NCBI RefSeq assembly: GCF_028281305.1
Contig: NZ_JANQKD010000020.1
Span: 1-36,325 of the forward strand
DNA from: Pelagibius sp.
GTDB taxonomy: Bacteria > Pseudomonadota > Alphaproteobacteria > Kiloniellales > Kiloniellaceae
Length of the DNA stretch: 36,325 nucleotides
Direction: 5' to 3'
The notes beneath the pieces are model-generated. The model saw only the letters and a list, made by a program, of their open reading frames with translations, was not told where the DNA came from and did not search any database. Positions within the stretch are counted from its first letter, which is position 1. Each line of letters begins with the position of its first letter. Positions 28,473 through 36,325 of the stretch are shown in pieces. The position numbers and the translations under genes are program-made.

Positions 28473-28525
28473 GGTAGACCTCTCCGAACGCAACAACCAG
28501 TTTTGCGCGGCAGTCAACCATGTGG

Positions 28526-28541
28526 CTTGATATTTATCAAG
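28526..28541. promoter_or_regulatory. Perfect FNR-type box in the regulator/narK1 divergent region
   Basis: CTTGATATTTATCAAG contains TTGAT-ATTT-ATCAA, the exact FNR consensus, with arms extended to seven bases each side. It lies 54 bases upstream of the regulator's GTG and 228 upstream of narK1. Confidence 0.8.
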
Positions 28542-28640
28542 TGACAGAACGAATTCATAGTTTCAATGAAATAATAAAGTACAATTCCGCCACATACTTT
28601 TGTGTTTCCTACATTTATTTTCGTCGCATTATTGTGTCAT
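28542..28640. other. AT-rich spacer between two FNR-type boxes
   Basis: About 100 bases much richer in A and T than the rest of the window, with runs such as AAATAATAAAG and CATTTATTTTCG. It holds no gene. It could bind bending or response-regulator proteins such as IHF or NarL; no convincing full site was found for either. Confidence 0.4.
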
Positions 28641-28654
28641 TTGACCTGAATCAA
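28641..28654. promoter_or_regulatory. FNR-type box upstream of narK1
   Basis: TTGAC-CTGA-ATCAA matches the FNR consensus in 9 of 10 positions. It is centred about 121 bases before narK1. A possible -10 element (AATGAT, 28674-28679) sits about 29 bases beyond its centre, close to class II activator spacing; transcription would start near 28689 and leave a leader of about 80 bases. Confidence 0.65.
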
Positions 28655-28768
28655 GTGAACATCGCCGCACTGCAATGATGATCCCCTCCTGCGGGGGGAA
28701 AGACTTCCCCGGCCCAAGTTAACAGCATTTCGGTCGATAGCGCTTGGGCAGCAGCAAAGGAGGGGAAC

Positions 28769-30172
28769 ATGCAAGGTTTGGACGGCGTCACCCGGGGCCA
28801 GCAGAACCGCGCCCTGGGCATCAGCACACTGGCATTCACGGTCTGCTTCGCTGTTTGGACGATTTTTTCCATCATCGGCGTCAAGATCAAACAGGACCTG
28901 GGGCTGTCGGACACCGAGTTCGGCATCCTGGTCGCCACCCCGATCCTGACGGGCTCGCTCAGCCGAATCTTTCTGGGCATCTGGACCGACCAGTACGGCG
29001 GCCGCGTCGTCTACACCTCCGTTATGGCGCTGACTGCCATCGCCGTATGGATGTTGTCGACGGTCACCACCTACGAGATGTTCCTGGTGGCAGCGCTCGG
29101 CGTCGGCCTTGCCGGCGGCTCTTTCGCAGTGGGCATCGCCTACGTCTCGCGCTGGTACGACAAGGACCACCAGGGAACCGCGCTTGGCATCTTCGGCATG
29201 GGCAATGTCGGAGCCGCGGTCACCAACTTCGGCGCCCCCTTCCTGCTGGTCGCGCTCGGTTGGGAGCAGACGGCCCAGGTCTATGCCGTGATCCTGCTGA
29301 TCACCGCCGTGCTGTTCTTCCTCACGACCAAGGAAGACCCGGCGACCAAGCAGCGCAAGGCGCGCGGCGAGAAGCCGAAATCCGCCTTCATGCAGCTCTC
29401 TCCGCTGAAGAAACTGCAGGTCTGGCGCTTCTCGCTCTATTACTTCTTCGTTTTCGGTGCCTTTGTCGCTCTGGCGCTCTGGCTGCCGCGCTACTACGTC
29501 GGCGTCTACGATCTCGACATCAAGACCGCCGGCATGCTGGCCGCCGCCTATGCCCTGCCGGGCAGCATCTTCCGCGCCCTCGGCGGCTATCTCTCCGACC
29601 GTTTCGGCGCACGCCGGGTCATGTACTGGACCTTCGTCGCCTCGGTCGCCATCTGCTTCTTCCTCAGCTACCCGGCAACCGACTACGTGGTCCAGGGCAT
29701 CGATGGGCCGATCCCCTTCAACATCACCATCAGCCTTCCGGTTTTCGTGGCGCTGACGGTGGCGCTGGGCTTCTTCATGTCGCTCGGCAAGGCAGCCGTC
29801 TACAAGCACATCCCCGTCTATTACCCCGACAACGTCGGTTCGGTGGGCGGCCTGGTCGGCATGATCGGCGGCCTCGGCGGTTTCATCCTGCCGATCTGCT
29901 TCGGGGTGATGAACGATCTGATCGGCGTCTGGACAAGCTGCTTCATGCTGCTCTTCGCACTGGTCGGCATTGCGCTCCTGTGGATGCACTTCGCCATCCT
30001 GCGCATGGAGAAGGCAGCCGTCGGCGAGCAGCTCGCGGCCCTGCCTGAGTTGCCGGAACTGGTGCAGCTCCATGGGCCCGAGCATGCCGGAGCCCTGGGG
30101 CCGGAGAGCGCGCGCAAGCGTGGCCCGCGCCCAGAGGCTGACAACGTCAGCCCCATGCATCCGGCGCAGTAA
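28769..30172 (+). CDS. narK1: NarK1-type nitrate/proton symporter (MFS)
   Basis: Major facilitator transporter of 467 residues with about 12 membrane segments, of the NarK1 (proton-coupled nitrate uptake) kind. Landmarks are TPILTGSLSRIFLGIWTDQYGGR (helices 2-3), the first nitrate signature GMGNVGAAVTNFGAPFL, and the second one SLGKAAVYKHIPVYYPDNVG. A hydrophilic tail of about 40 residues follows the last helix. ATG at 28769 has AAGGAGG five bases upstream. It is the first gene of the nar operon, behind two FNR-type boxes, and would import nitrate to start respiration before nitrite has built up. A strong hairpin lies between it and narK2. Confidence 0.88.
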   Translation: MQGLDGVTRGQQNRALGISTLAFTVCFAVWTIFSIIGVKIKQDLGLSDTEFGILVATPILTGSLSRIFLGIWTDQYGGRVVYTSVMALTAIAVWMLSTVTTYEMFLVAALGVGLAGGSFAVGIAYVSRWYDKDHQGTALGIFGMGNVGAAVTNFGAPFLLVALGWEQTAQVYAVILLITAVLFFLTTKEDPATKQRKARGEKPKSAFMQLSPLKKLQVWRFSLYYFFVFGAFVALALWLPRYYVGVYDLDIKTAGMLAAAYALPGSIFRALGGYLSDRFGARRVMYWTFVASVAICFFLSYPATDYVVQGIDGPIPFNITISLPVFVALTVALGFFMSLGKAAVYKHIPVYYPDNVGSVGGLVGMIGGLGGFILPICFGVMNDLIGVWTSCFMLLFALVGIALLWMHFAILRMEKAAVGEQLAALPELPELVQLHGPEHAGALGPESARKRGPRPEADNVSPMHPAQ

Positions 30173-30183
30173 CCGTGACGATC

Positions 30184-30219
30184 GCTGTGGCGGGCCGACT
30201 TGGGAAAGCCCGCCACAGC
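30184..30219 (+). other. Strong intercistronic hairpin between narK1 and narK2
   Basis: A 12-base perfect stem (30184-30195 with 30208-30219, GCTGTGGCGGGC and its complement) closes a 12-base loop. No T-tract follows, and narK2, narG and narH continue on the same strand. It could be a partial terminator, an mRNA processing or stability element. Confidence 0.6.
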
Positions 30220-30266
30220 CCCAATCAAGAACGAGCCGTCAGAAACGGCGCAAGAGGATTAGGATC

Positions 30267-31658
30267 ATGACGACACCCCATCAGGTCACCACAAGCGGCC
30301 ATGTCCTGACGGACTGGCATCCGGACGAACCGGCCTTCTGGGAAAGCGGCGGCCGGCGCTACGCAAACAAGAACCTCTGGATCTCCATCCCCTGCCTCTT
30401 GCTGGCCTTCTCAGTCTGGTTGGTCTGGTCCGTCGTGGTCGCCAAGCTGCCGGCGATCGGCTTTGCCTACACCACCGACGAGCTGTTCTGGCTGGCCGCC
30501 CTGCCCGGGCTCTCCGGCGCGACCCTGCGGATCTTCTATTCCTTCATGGTCCCGATCTTCGGGGGCCGCCTTTGGACGACCCTGTCCACCGCCTCGCTGC
30601 TGCTTCCGGCGCTGGGGATCGGCTTTGCGGTTCAAAACCCCGACACCCCCTATGTGGCTTTCCTGGCCCTGGCGCTGCTCTGCGGTTTTGGTGGCGGCAA
30701 CTTCGCCTCCTCCATGGCCAACATCTCCTTCTTCTTCCCGAAGAAGGAAAAGGGCAACGCCCTCGCCCTCAACGCCGGGCTCGGCAATGCCGGGGTCAGC
30801 GTCATGCAGTTCGTCGTACCGCTGGTGATCACGGCGGGCGTCTTCGGGGCGATCGGCGGCGACCCGCAGGTTACCAGCGACGGCGGCCGCCTGTGGCTGC
30901 AGAACGCCGGCTTCGTCTGGGTTCCGTTCCTGATCGTCACCGCGCTGGCGGCCTGGTTCGGCATGAACGACATCGCCTCTGCCAAGGCCTCCTTCAAGGA
31001 GCAGTCGATCATCTTCAAGCGCAGCCATAACTGGATCATGTGCATTCTCTATACCGGCACCTTCGGCTCCTTCATCGGCTATTCCGCCGGTTTCCCGCTG
31101 CTCGCCAAGACCCAGTTTCCGGAGGTGGACTCGCTGCAGTTCGTCTTTCTGGGCCCGCTCATCGGCGCGCTCAGCCGGGCCGCGACAGGCTGGGTCTCCG
31201 ACAAATACGGCGGCGGCCGGGTGACCTTCTGGGTCTTCCTGGTGATGATCGGCGCTGTTGCCGGCGTTCTGTTCTTCCTGGGGATCAAGGATCAGCCCGG
31301 TGCTTTCTGGGGCTTCTTCGCCATGTTCATGCTGTTGTTCTTTGCAACCGGCGTGGGCAATGCCTCGACCTTCCAGATGATCCCGACGATCATGCGCCAG
31401 CAGGTCAGCCTGCTGATGCCGCAGCTTTCCGAAGAGCAGCATCTGCGCCAGTCCGAGCGCGAGTCGGCCGCCATCATCGCCTTCACCTCGGCCATCGCCG
31501 CCTACGGCGCCTTCTTCATCCCCAAGGCCTACGGCAGTTCCATCAGCCTGACCGGCGGACCGGAGATGGCGCTCTATGCCTTCATGGCTTTCTACGCGCT
31601 CTGCGTCGTCATCACCTGGTTCTACTACACCCGGCGAAACGCGCCGGTGCCCTGCTGA
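30267..31658 (+). CDS. narK2: NarK2-type nitrate/nitrite antiporter (MFS)
   Basis: Transporter of 463 residues that closely resembles E. coli NarK: NLWISIPCLLLAFSVWLVWS, DELFWLAALPGLSGATLRI, YSFMVPIFGGR, NFASSMANISFFFPKKEKG and the nitrate signature GLGNAGVSVMQF are all present, as is the second signature GVGNASTFQMIP. This type exchanges nitrite for nitrate. ATG at 30267 has GAGG nine bases upstream; the longer open frame before it is the end of narK1 read in another phase. It ends 25 bases before narG. Together with NarK1 the operon has both uptake modes, as in Paracoccus, where the two are fused into one protein. Confidence 0.92.
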   Translation: MTTPHQVTTSGHVLTDWHPDEPAFWESGGRRYANKNLWISIPCLLLAFSVWLVWSVVVAKLPAIGFAYTTDELFWLAALPGLSGATLRIFYSFMVPIFGGRLWTTLSTASLLLPALGIGFAVQNPDTPYVAFLALALLCGFGGGNFASSMANISFFFPKKEKGNALALNAGLGNAGVSVMQFVVPLVITAGVFGAIGGDPQVTSDGGRLWLQNAGFVWVPFLIVTALAAWFGMNDIASAKASFKEQSIIFKRSHNWIMCILYTGTFGSFIGYSAGFPLLAKTQFPEVDSLQFVFLGPLIGALSRAATGWVSDKYGGGRVTFWVFLVMIGAVAGVLFFLGIKDQPGAFWGFFAMFMLLFFATGVGNASTFQMIPTIMRQQVSLLMPQLSEEQHLRQSERESAAIIAFTSAIAAYGAFFIPKAYGSSISLTGGPEMALYAFMAFYALCVVITWFYYTRRNAPVPC

Positions 31659-31683
31659 TTTCCGCGAAGAAGGGAGAGACACA

Positions 31684-34600
31684 ATGAGTCACCTGCTCGA
31701 CCGCCTGAACTTCTTCAGCGGCACGCCCCGCGAGACCTTCTCCGATGGACACGGCGTCACGACCAACGAGGACCGTGGCTGGGAGGAGAGCTATCGCAAG
31801 CGCTGGCAGCACGACAAGATCGTGCGCTCGACGCATGGCGCCAACTGTACGGGGTCCTGCTCCTGGAAGATCTATGTGAAGGGCGGCATCGTCACCTGGG
31901 AAACCCAGCAGACCGACTACCCCCGCACCCGCCCAGATCTGCCCAATCACGAGCCGCGCGGCTGTAGCCGTGGCGCGAGCTATAGCTGGTACATGTATTC
32001 GGGCAACCGGGTGAAGTACCCACTGATCCGCGGCCGCCTGCTGAAGCTGTGGCGCGAGGCACGGGCCGTGCGCACGCCGGTCGCTGCCTGGGCCTCGATC
32101 GTCGAAGACCAAGACAAGCGGGCCGCCTATACCAGGAAGCGCGGCCTCGGCGGTTTCGTGCGGGCCGGCTGGGACGAAATCAACGAGATCATCGCCGCGG
32201 CCAATGCCTACACCGCGAAGACCTACGGTCCCGATCGCGTCATCGGCTTCTCGCCGATCCCGGCCATGTCGATGGTCTCCTATGCTGCAGGCTCGCGCTA
32301 CCTCTCGCTCCTCGGCGGGGTCTGCATGTCGTTCTACGACTGGTACTGCGACCTGCCCCCGGCCTCCCCGCAGACCTGGGGCGAGCAGACCGATGTCCCG
32401 GAAAGCGCCGACTGGTACAACGCCGGCTTCCTGATGATCTGGGGCTCCAACGTGCCGCAGACACGGACGCCCGATGCGCATTTCTATACCGAGGTCCGCT
32501 ACAAGGGCACCAAGTCGGTGGTGGTCAGCCCCGACTACTCGGAAGCCTCCAAGTTCGCCGATCTCTGGCTACACCCCAAGCAGGGCACCGACGCGGCGCT
32601 GGCGATGGCCATGGGCCACGTCATCCTGCGGGAATTCCATCTCGACCGCCAGGCCGACTACTTCGAGACCTATGCCCGGCGCTATACCGACATGCCCATG
32701 CTGGTGCGCCTGGAGAAACGCGACGGACACTACGTGCCGGAGCGGATGCTGCGGGCCGCCGATCTGGACGGCAACTGCGGCCAAGACAACAACCCGGAAT
32801 GGAAGACCCTGGCTTACGATGACAAGAGCGGCCAGATCGTCGTGCCGCGCGGTTCGGTCGGCTTCCGCTGGGGCGAGGAAGGCAAGTGGAACCTGGAAGA
32901 GAAGGATGCCGGAGGCAAGGAGACCGAGCTGCGCCTCAGCCTGATCCTGGACAGCGATCACGACGACATCGTCGATGTCGGGTTTCCCTACTTCGGCAAC
33001 CGCGAGCACGATCACTTCAAGGGTACAGATCACCCCGACGTGCTGAAGCGCCGGGTGCCGGTGAAGGCTCTCCGGACCGCCGAGGGTGAAACCCTGGTCA
33101 CAACGGTCTTCGACCTTTTCGTCGCCAACTACGGCCTGGACCGCGGGCTCGGCGGCAACAACGCGGCCAAGGGCTATGACGAAAACATCCCTTACACCCC
33201 CGCCTGGGCGGAACAGATCACCGGCGTTCCGGCCGACCACATCGTCACCGTGGCGCGGGAGTTCGCGGCCAACGCCGAGAAGACACAGGGACGTTCCATG
33301 GTCATTCTCGGCGCCGGGCTGAACCACTGGTACCACATGGACATGAACTACCGGGGGATCATCAATCTCCTGGTGATGTGCGGCTGCGTCGGCCAGTCCG
33401 GCGGCGGCTGGTCCCACTACGTCGGGCAGGAGAAACTGCGCCCGCAGACCGGCTGGCTGCCCCTTGCCTTCGCGCTCGACTGGGGCCGCCCTCCGCGGCA
33501 CATGAACTCCACCTCTTTCTGGTACGCCCATACCGACCAGTGGCGCTACGAAACCCTGGGCGTCGACGAGATCCTTTCGCCGACGGCGCCGGCCGGACCC
33601 TGGGATGGCGCTCTCATCGACTACAACATCCGCGCCGAACGCATGGGCTGGCTGCCTTCCGCGCCTCAGTTGCAGACCAACCCCCTGGAGGTCACCAAGG
33701 CGGCTTACGAAGCCGGCAAGGACCCCAGGGACTACGTGGTCGAGCAGCTCACCGGCGGCGGCCTGAAGATGTCCTGTGAGGACCCGGACAACCCGGCCAA
33801 CTGGCCGCGCAACCTCTTTGTCTGGCGCTCCAACCTGCTGGGCTCTTCCGGCAAGGGGCACGAATACTTCCTGAAGCACCTGCTGGGCACCTCCCATGGC
33901 GTGCTGGGCAAGGACCTGGGAGAGGATGCCGGCGCGGTCGGCGGCCAGAAACCGCAGGAGGCGGTCTGGCACGACCAGGCGCCGGAAGGAAAGCTCGACC
34001 TGCTGGTGACCCTCGACTTCCGCATGTCCACGACCTGTGTCTACTCAGACATCCTGCTGCCGACGGCCACCTGGTACGAGAAGAACGATCTCAACACCTC
34101 GGACATGCATCCCTTCATCCATCCGCTGACGGCCGCCGCCGATCCGGTCTGGGAATGCCGCAGCGACTGGGAGATCTACAAGGGTATCGCCAAGGCCTTC
34201 TCCGAGGTCGCGCCCGAGGTGCTGGGCGTCGAAAAGGACGTGGTGCTGGTGCCGATCCTCCACGACACGCCGGCCGAGATTGCCCAGGCCATGGACGTGA
34301 AGGACTGGAAGAAGGGCGAGGTCGAGGCCGTTCCGGGCAAGACGATGCCGCAGATCGCCGTCGTCGAGCGCGATTATCCGAACCTCTACAAGCGCTTCAC
34401 CGCACTGGGGCCGCTGATGACCAAGCTCGGCAACGGCGGCAAGGGAATTACCTGGAACACCGAGCACGAGGTGGAGGGGCTCGGCAGGCTGAACGGCATC
34501 GTCACCGAAGACGGGCCGACCAAGGGCATGCCGCGCATCGAAAGCGACGTCGATGCCAGCGAGGTCATCCTGATGCTGGCACCGGAGACCAACGGCGAGG

Positions 34601-35442
34601 TGGCCGTGAAAGCCTGGCAGGCGCTGAGCAAGAACACCGGCCGCGACCACAGCCACCTGGCGGTGCCCAAAGAGGACGAGAAGATCCGCTTCCGCGACGT
34701 CGTTGCCCAGCCGCGCAAGATCATCTCTTCGCCGACTTGGTCGGGCCTGGAATCGGAGAAAGTCTGCTACAACGCCGGCTACACCAACGTCCACGAGATG
34801 ATCCCCTGGCGCACACTCACCGGCCGCCAGCAGCTCTACCAGGATCATCTTTGGATGCGTGCCTTCGGCGAGGGTTTCTGCGTCTACCGGCCGCCCATCG
34901 ACACCAAGACCGTGAACCCGGTCATCGAGTCCAAGGATAACGGCAATCCGCAGGTGGTGCTGAACTTCATCACGCCGCACCAGAAGTGGGGCATCCACTC
35001 GACCTATACCGACAACCTGCTGATGCTCACCCTGAACCGCGGTGGACCAGTGGTCTGGATCAGCGAGGTCGATGCGGCCAAGGCCGGCATCAAGGACAAC
35101 GACTGGGTCGAAGCCTACAACGTGAACGGGGCCCTGACGGCGCGCGCCGTTGTCTCCCAGCGCATGCGGGAGGGCACGATCTTCATGTACCACGCACAGG
35201 AGAAGATCGTGAACACGCCGGGCTCGGAGATGACCGGTCAGCGCGGCGGGATCCACAACTCGGTGACCCGCGCCGTGGTCAAGCCGACCCACATGATCGG
35301 CGGCTACGCCCAACAGTCCTACGGCTTCAATTACTACGGCACGGTCGGTGCCAACCGCGACGAATTCGTCATCGTCCGCAAGATGGACAAGGTCGACTGG
35401 CTCGACCGGCCGGCCCGCGAAAAGATGGAGGCGGCAGAATGA
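31684..35442 (+). CDS. narG: Respiratory nitrate reductase alpha subunit
   Basis: Molybdenum-bis-MGD catalytic subunit of 1252 residues, full length for NarG, reducing nitrate to nitrite on the cytoplasmic side of the membrane. The FS0 cluster ligands are H51, C55, C59 (STHGANCTGSC) and C94 (RGCSRGASYSWY), each one residue past the E. coli numbering. The molybdenum ligand is D223 in DWYCDLPPASP, followed by WGEQTDVPESADWYN. The C-terminal dinucleotide-binding part is intact (GTVGANRDEFVIVRKMDKVDW). ATG at 31684 has GGGAG seven bases upstream, so the open frame from 31576 is not used. No twin-arginine signal is present, as expected for cytoplasmic NarG. It overlaps narH by ATGA. Confidence 0.95.
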   Translation: MSHLLDRLNFFSGTPRETFSDGHGVTTNEDRGWEESYRKRWQHDKIVRSTHGANCTGSCSWKIYVKGGIVTWETQQTDYPRTRPDLPNHEPRGCSRGASYSWYMYSGNRVKYPLIRGRLLKLWREARAVRTPVAAWASIVEDQDKRAAYTRKRGLGGFVRAGWDEINEIIAAANAYTAKTYGPDRVIGFSPIPAMSMVSYAAGSRYLSLLGGVCMSFYDWYCDLPPASPQTWGEQTDVPESADWYNAGFLMIWGSNVPQTRTPDAHFYTEVRYKGTKSVVVSPDYSEASKFADLWLHPKQGTDAALAMAMGHVILREFHLDRQADYFETYARRYTDMPMLVRLEKRDGHYVPERMLRAADLDGNCGQDNNPEWKTLAYDDKSGQIVVPRGSVGFRWGEEGKWNLEEKDAGGKETELRLSLILDSDHDDIVDVGFPYFGNREHDHFKGTDHPDVLKRRVPVKALRTAEGETLVTTVFDLFVANYGLDRGLGGNNAAKGYDENIPYTPAWAEQITGVPADHIVTVAREFAANAEKTQGRSMVILGAGLNHWYHMDMNYRGIINLLVMCGCVGQSGGGWSHYVGQEKLRPQTGWLPLAFALDWGRPPRHMNSTSFWYAHTDQWRYETLGVDEILSPTAPAGPWDGALIDYNIRAERMGWLPSAPQLQTNPLEVTKAAYEAGKDPRDYVVEQLTGGGLKMSCEDPDNPANWPRNLFVWRSNLLGSSGKGHEYFLKHLLGTSHGVLGKDLGEDAGAVGGQKPQEAVWHDQAPEGKLDLLVTLDFRMSTTCVYSDILLPTATWYEKNDLNTSDMHPFIHPLTAAADPVWECRSDWEIYKGIAKAFSEVAPEVLGVEKDVVLVPILHDTPAEIAQAMDVKDWKKGEVEAVPGKTMPQIAVVERDYPNLYKRFTALGPLMTKLGNGGKGITWNTEHEVEGLGRLNGIVTEDGPTKGMPRIESDVDASEVILMLAPETNGEVAVKAWQALSKNTGRDHSHLAVPKEDEKIRFRDVVAQPRKIISSPTWSGLESEKVCYNAGYTNVHEMIPWRTLTGRQQLYQDHLWMRAFGEGFCVYRPPIDTKTVNPVIESKDNGNPQVVLNFITPHQKWGIHSTYTDNLLMLTLNRGGPVVWISEVDAAKAGIKDNDWVEAYNVNGALTARAVVSQRMREGTIFMYHAQEKIVNTPGSEMTGQRGGIHNSVTRAVVKPTHMIGGYAQQSYGFNYYGTVGANRDEFVIVRKMDKVDWLDRPAREKMEAAE

Positions 35443-36325
35443 AGATCCGCGCACAAATCGGCATGGTACTGAATCTCGACAAGTGCATCGGCTGTCATAC
35501 CTGCTCGGTCACCTGCAAGAACGTCTGGACCAACCGCGAAGGCATGGAATACGCCTGGTTCAACAACGTCGAGACGAAGCCGGGCATCGGCTATCCCAAG
35601 GAATGGGAGAACCAGAAACGCTGGAACGGCGGCTGGGAACGCGCCAGCAACGGCAGGATCAGACCGAAGATGGGCGCCAAGTGGCGCATCCTCGCCAAGA
35701 TCTTCGCCAACCCGGACCTGCCCGAGATCGACGACTACTACGAACCCTTCACTTTCGACTACGAGCATCTGCAGAACGCGCCGGAGCTCGAAGCCTCGCC
35801 CACCGCGCGGCCGCGCTCGCTGATCACCGGCGAGCGCATGGAGAAGATCCACTGGGGCCCGAACTGGGAGGAGATCCTGGGCGGCGAATTCTCCAAGCGC
35901 TCGGCCGACTACAACTTCGACGGCGTGCAGAAAGAGATCTACGGGCAGTTCGAGAACACCTTCATGATGTACCTGCCCAGGCTGTGCGAGCACTGCCTGA
36001 ACCCGACCTGCGTGGCGGCCTGCCCCTCGGGCGCGATCTACAAGCGCGAGGAGGACGGCATCGTCCTGATCGACCAGGAGAAGTGCCGCGGCTGGCGCAT
36101 GTGCGTGTCGGGCTGCCCGTACAAGAAGATCTATTACAATTGGTCGAGCGGGAAGTCGGAGAAGTGCATCTTCTGCTATCCGCGCATCGAGGCCGGGCAG
36201 CCGACCGTGTGCTCGGAGACCTGCGTAGGCCGCATCCGCTATCTCGGCGTGCTGCTGTATGACGCCGACCGCATCGAGGAGGCGGCCTCCGCCGCGGATG
36301 AGCAGGACCTTTACCAGGCCCAGTG
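35439..36325 (+). CDS. narH: Respiratory nitrate reductase beta subunit (3' end outside the window)
   Basis: First 295 residues of NarH, the iron-sulfur subunit that carries electrons from NarI to NarG. The reading frame is still open at the right edge. Cluster motifs are C16-C19-C22-C26; C183-C186-C191-C195; C216-W219-C222-C226, where the tryptophan in CRGWRMC marks the [3Fe-4S] cluster; and C243-C246-C258-C262. These agree with E. coli NarH. ATG at 35439 overlaps the narG stop as ATGA, showing translational coupling. narJ and narI are expected next but lie beyond the edge. Confidence 0.95.
   Translation, partial: MKIRAQIGMVLNLDKCIGCHTCSVTCKNVWTNREGMEYAWFNNVETKPGIGYPKEWENQKRWNGGWERASNGRIRPKMGAKWRILAKIFANPDLPEIDDYYEPFTFDYEHLQNAPELEASPTARPRSLITGERMEKIHWGPNWEEILGGEFSKRSADYNFDGVQKEIYGQFENTFMMYLPRLCEHCLNPTCVAACPSGAIYKREEDGIVLIDQEKCRGWRMCVSGCPYKKIYYNWSSGKSEKCIFCYPRIEAGQPTVCSETCVGRIRYLGVLLYDADRIEEAASAADEQDLYQAQ

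Noticed and set aside
28637..30160. 507-residue minus-strand open frame opposite narK1
   Set aside because: Low-complexity Asp/Glu/His-rich translation typical of the antisense of a membrane protein gene.
34045..35454. 469-residue minus-strand open frame opposite narG
   Set aside because: Antisense of narG; no motif and no ribosome site.

Overview
The window is 36.3 kb of GC-rich, gene-dense DNA (25 protein genes, no gap over 300 bases). The encoded families fit a free-living alphaproteobacterium, perhaps a marine or saline Rhodospirillales-type lineage: choline-sulfatase, a glycine betaine/proline-type binding protein, a non-pyrrolysine MttB-family methyltransferase, a dimethylglycine/sarcosine-dehydrogenase-type flavoprotein, and a respiratory nitrate reductase with both NarK types. 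The genus cannot be told from the sequence. No tRNA, rRNA, insertion sequence, phage gene or CRISPR array was seen.

Left part (1-13.7 kb), osmolyte and methylated-amine metabolism. On the minus strand a zinc-dependent HisD-superfamily dehydrogenase and a DegT-type aminotransferase overlap by 4 bases and are followed by an orphan ProX-like binding protein. A divergent LacI-family regulator and two matching 16-base operators sit at the head of this unit. Next come a DMGDH/GcvT-type oxidoreductase, a divergent MttB-family gene, a LysR regulator divergent from betC, and a second LysR regulator divergent from a short-chain dehydrogenase. Together these could import and degrade choline-O-sulfate, betaine or related quaternary amines. 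The substrate of the HisD/aminotransferase pair is unknown.

Middle (13.8-20.5 kb). A CPA1-type cation/proton antiporter is translationally coupled to a membrane protein with a TrkA_C domain. A DUF2721 membrane protein follows. Then comes the most unusual gene of the window: an 873-residue protein joining CDGSH, a divergent ferredoxin domain, a second CDGSH and a Rieske domain to a complete pyruvate-oxidase-like thiamine diphosphate enzyme. A GltS-type transporter lies directly downstream.

Right part (20.5-36.3 kb), anaerobic energy metabolism. On the minus strand lie a CBS protein, a GltD-like flavoprotein with its own ferredoxin domain, a full pyruvate:ferredoxin oxidoreductase, a dihydroorotate-dehydrogenase-like protein and an 87-residue protein. 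A cysteine-free Crp/Fnr regulator is divergent from narK1-narK2-narG-narH, which runs off the right edge. One perfect and two near-perfect FNR-type boxes (TTGAT-N4-ATCAA) lie before the regulator, narK1 and the CBS gene. This suggests one oxygen- or NO-responsive circuit controls both nitrate respiration and pyruvate oxidation.
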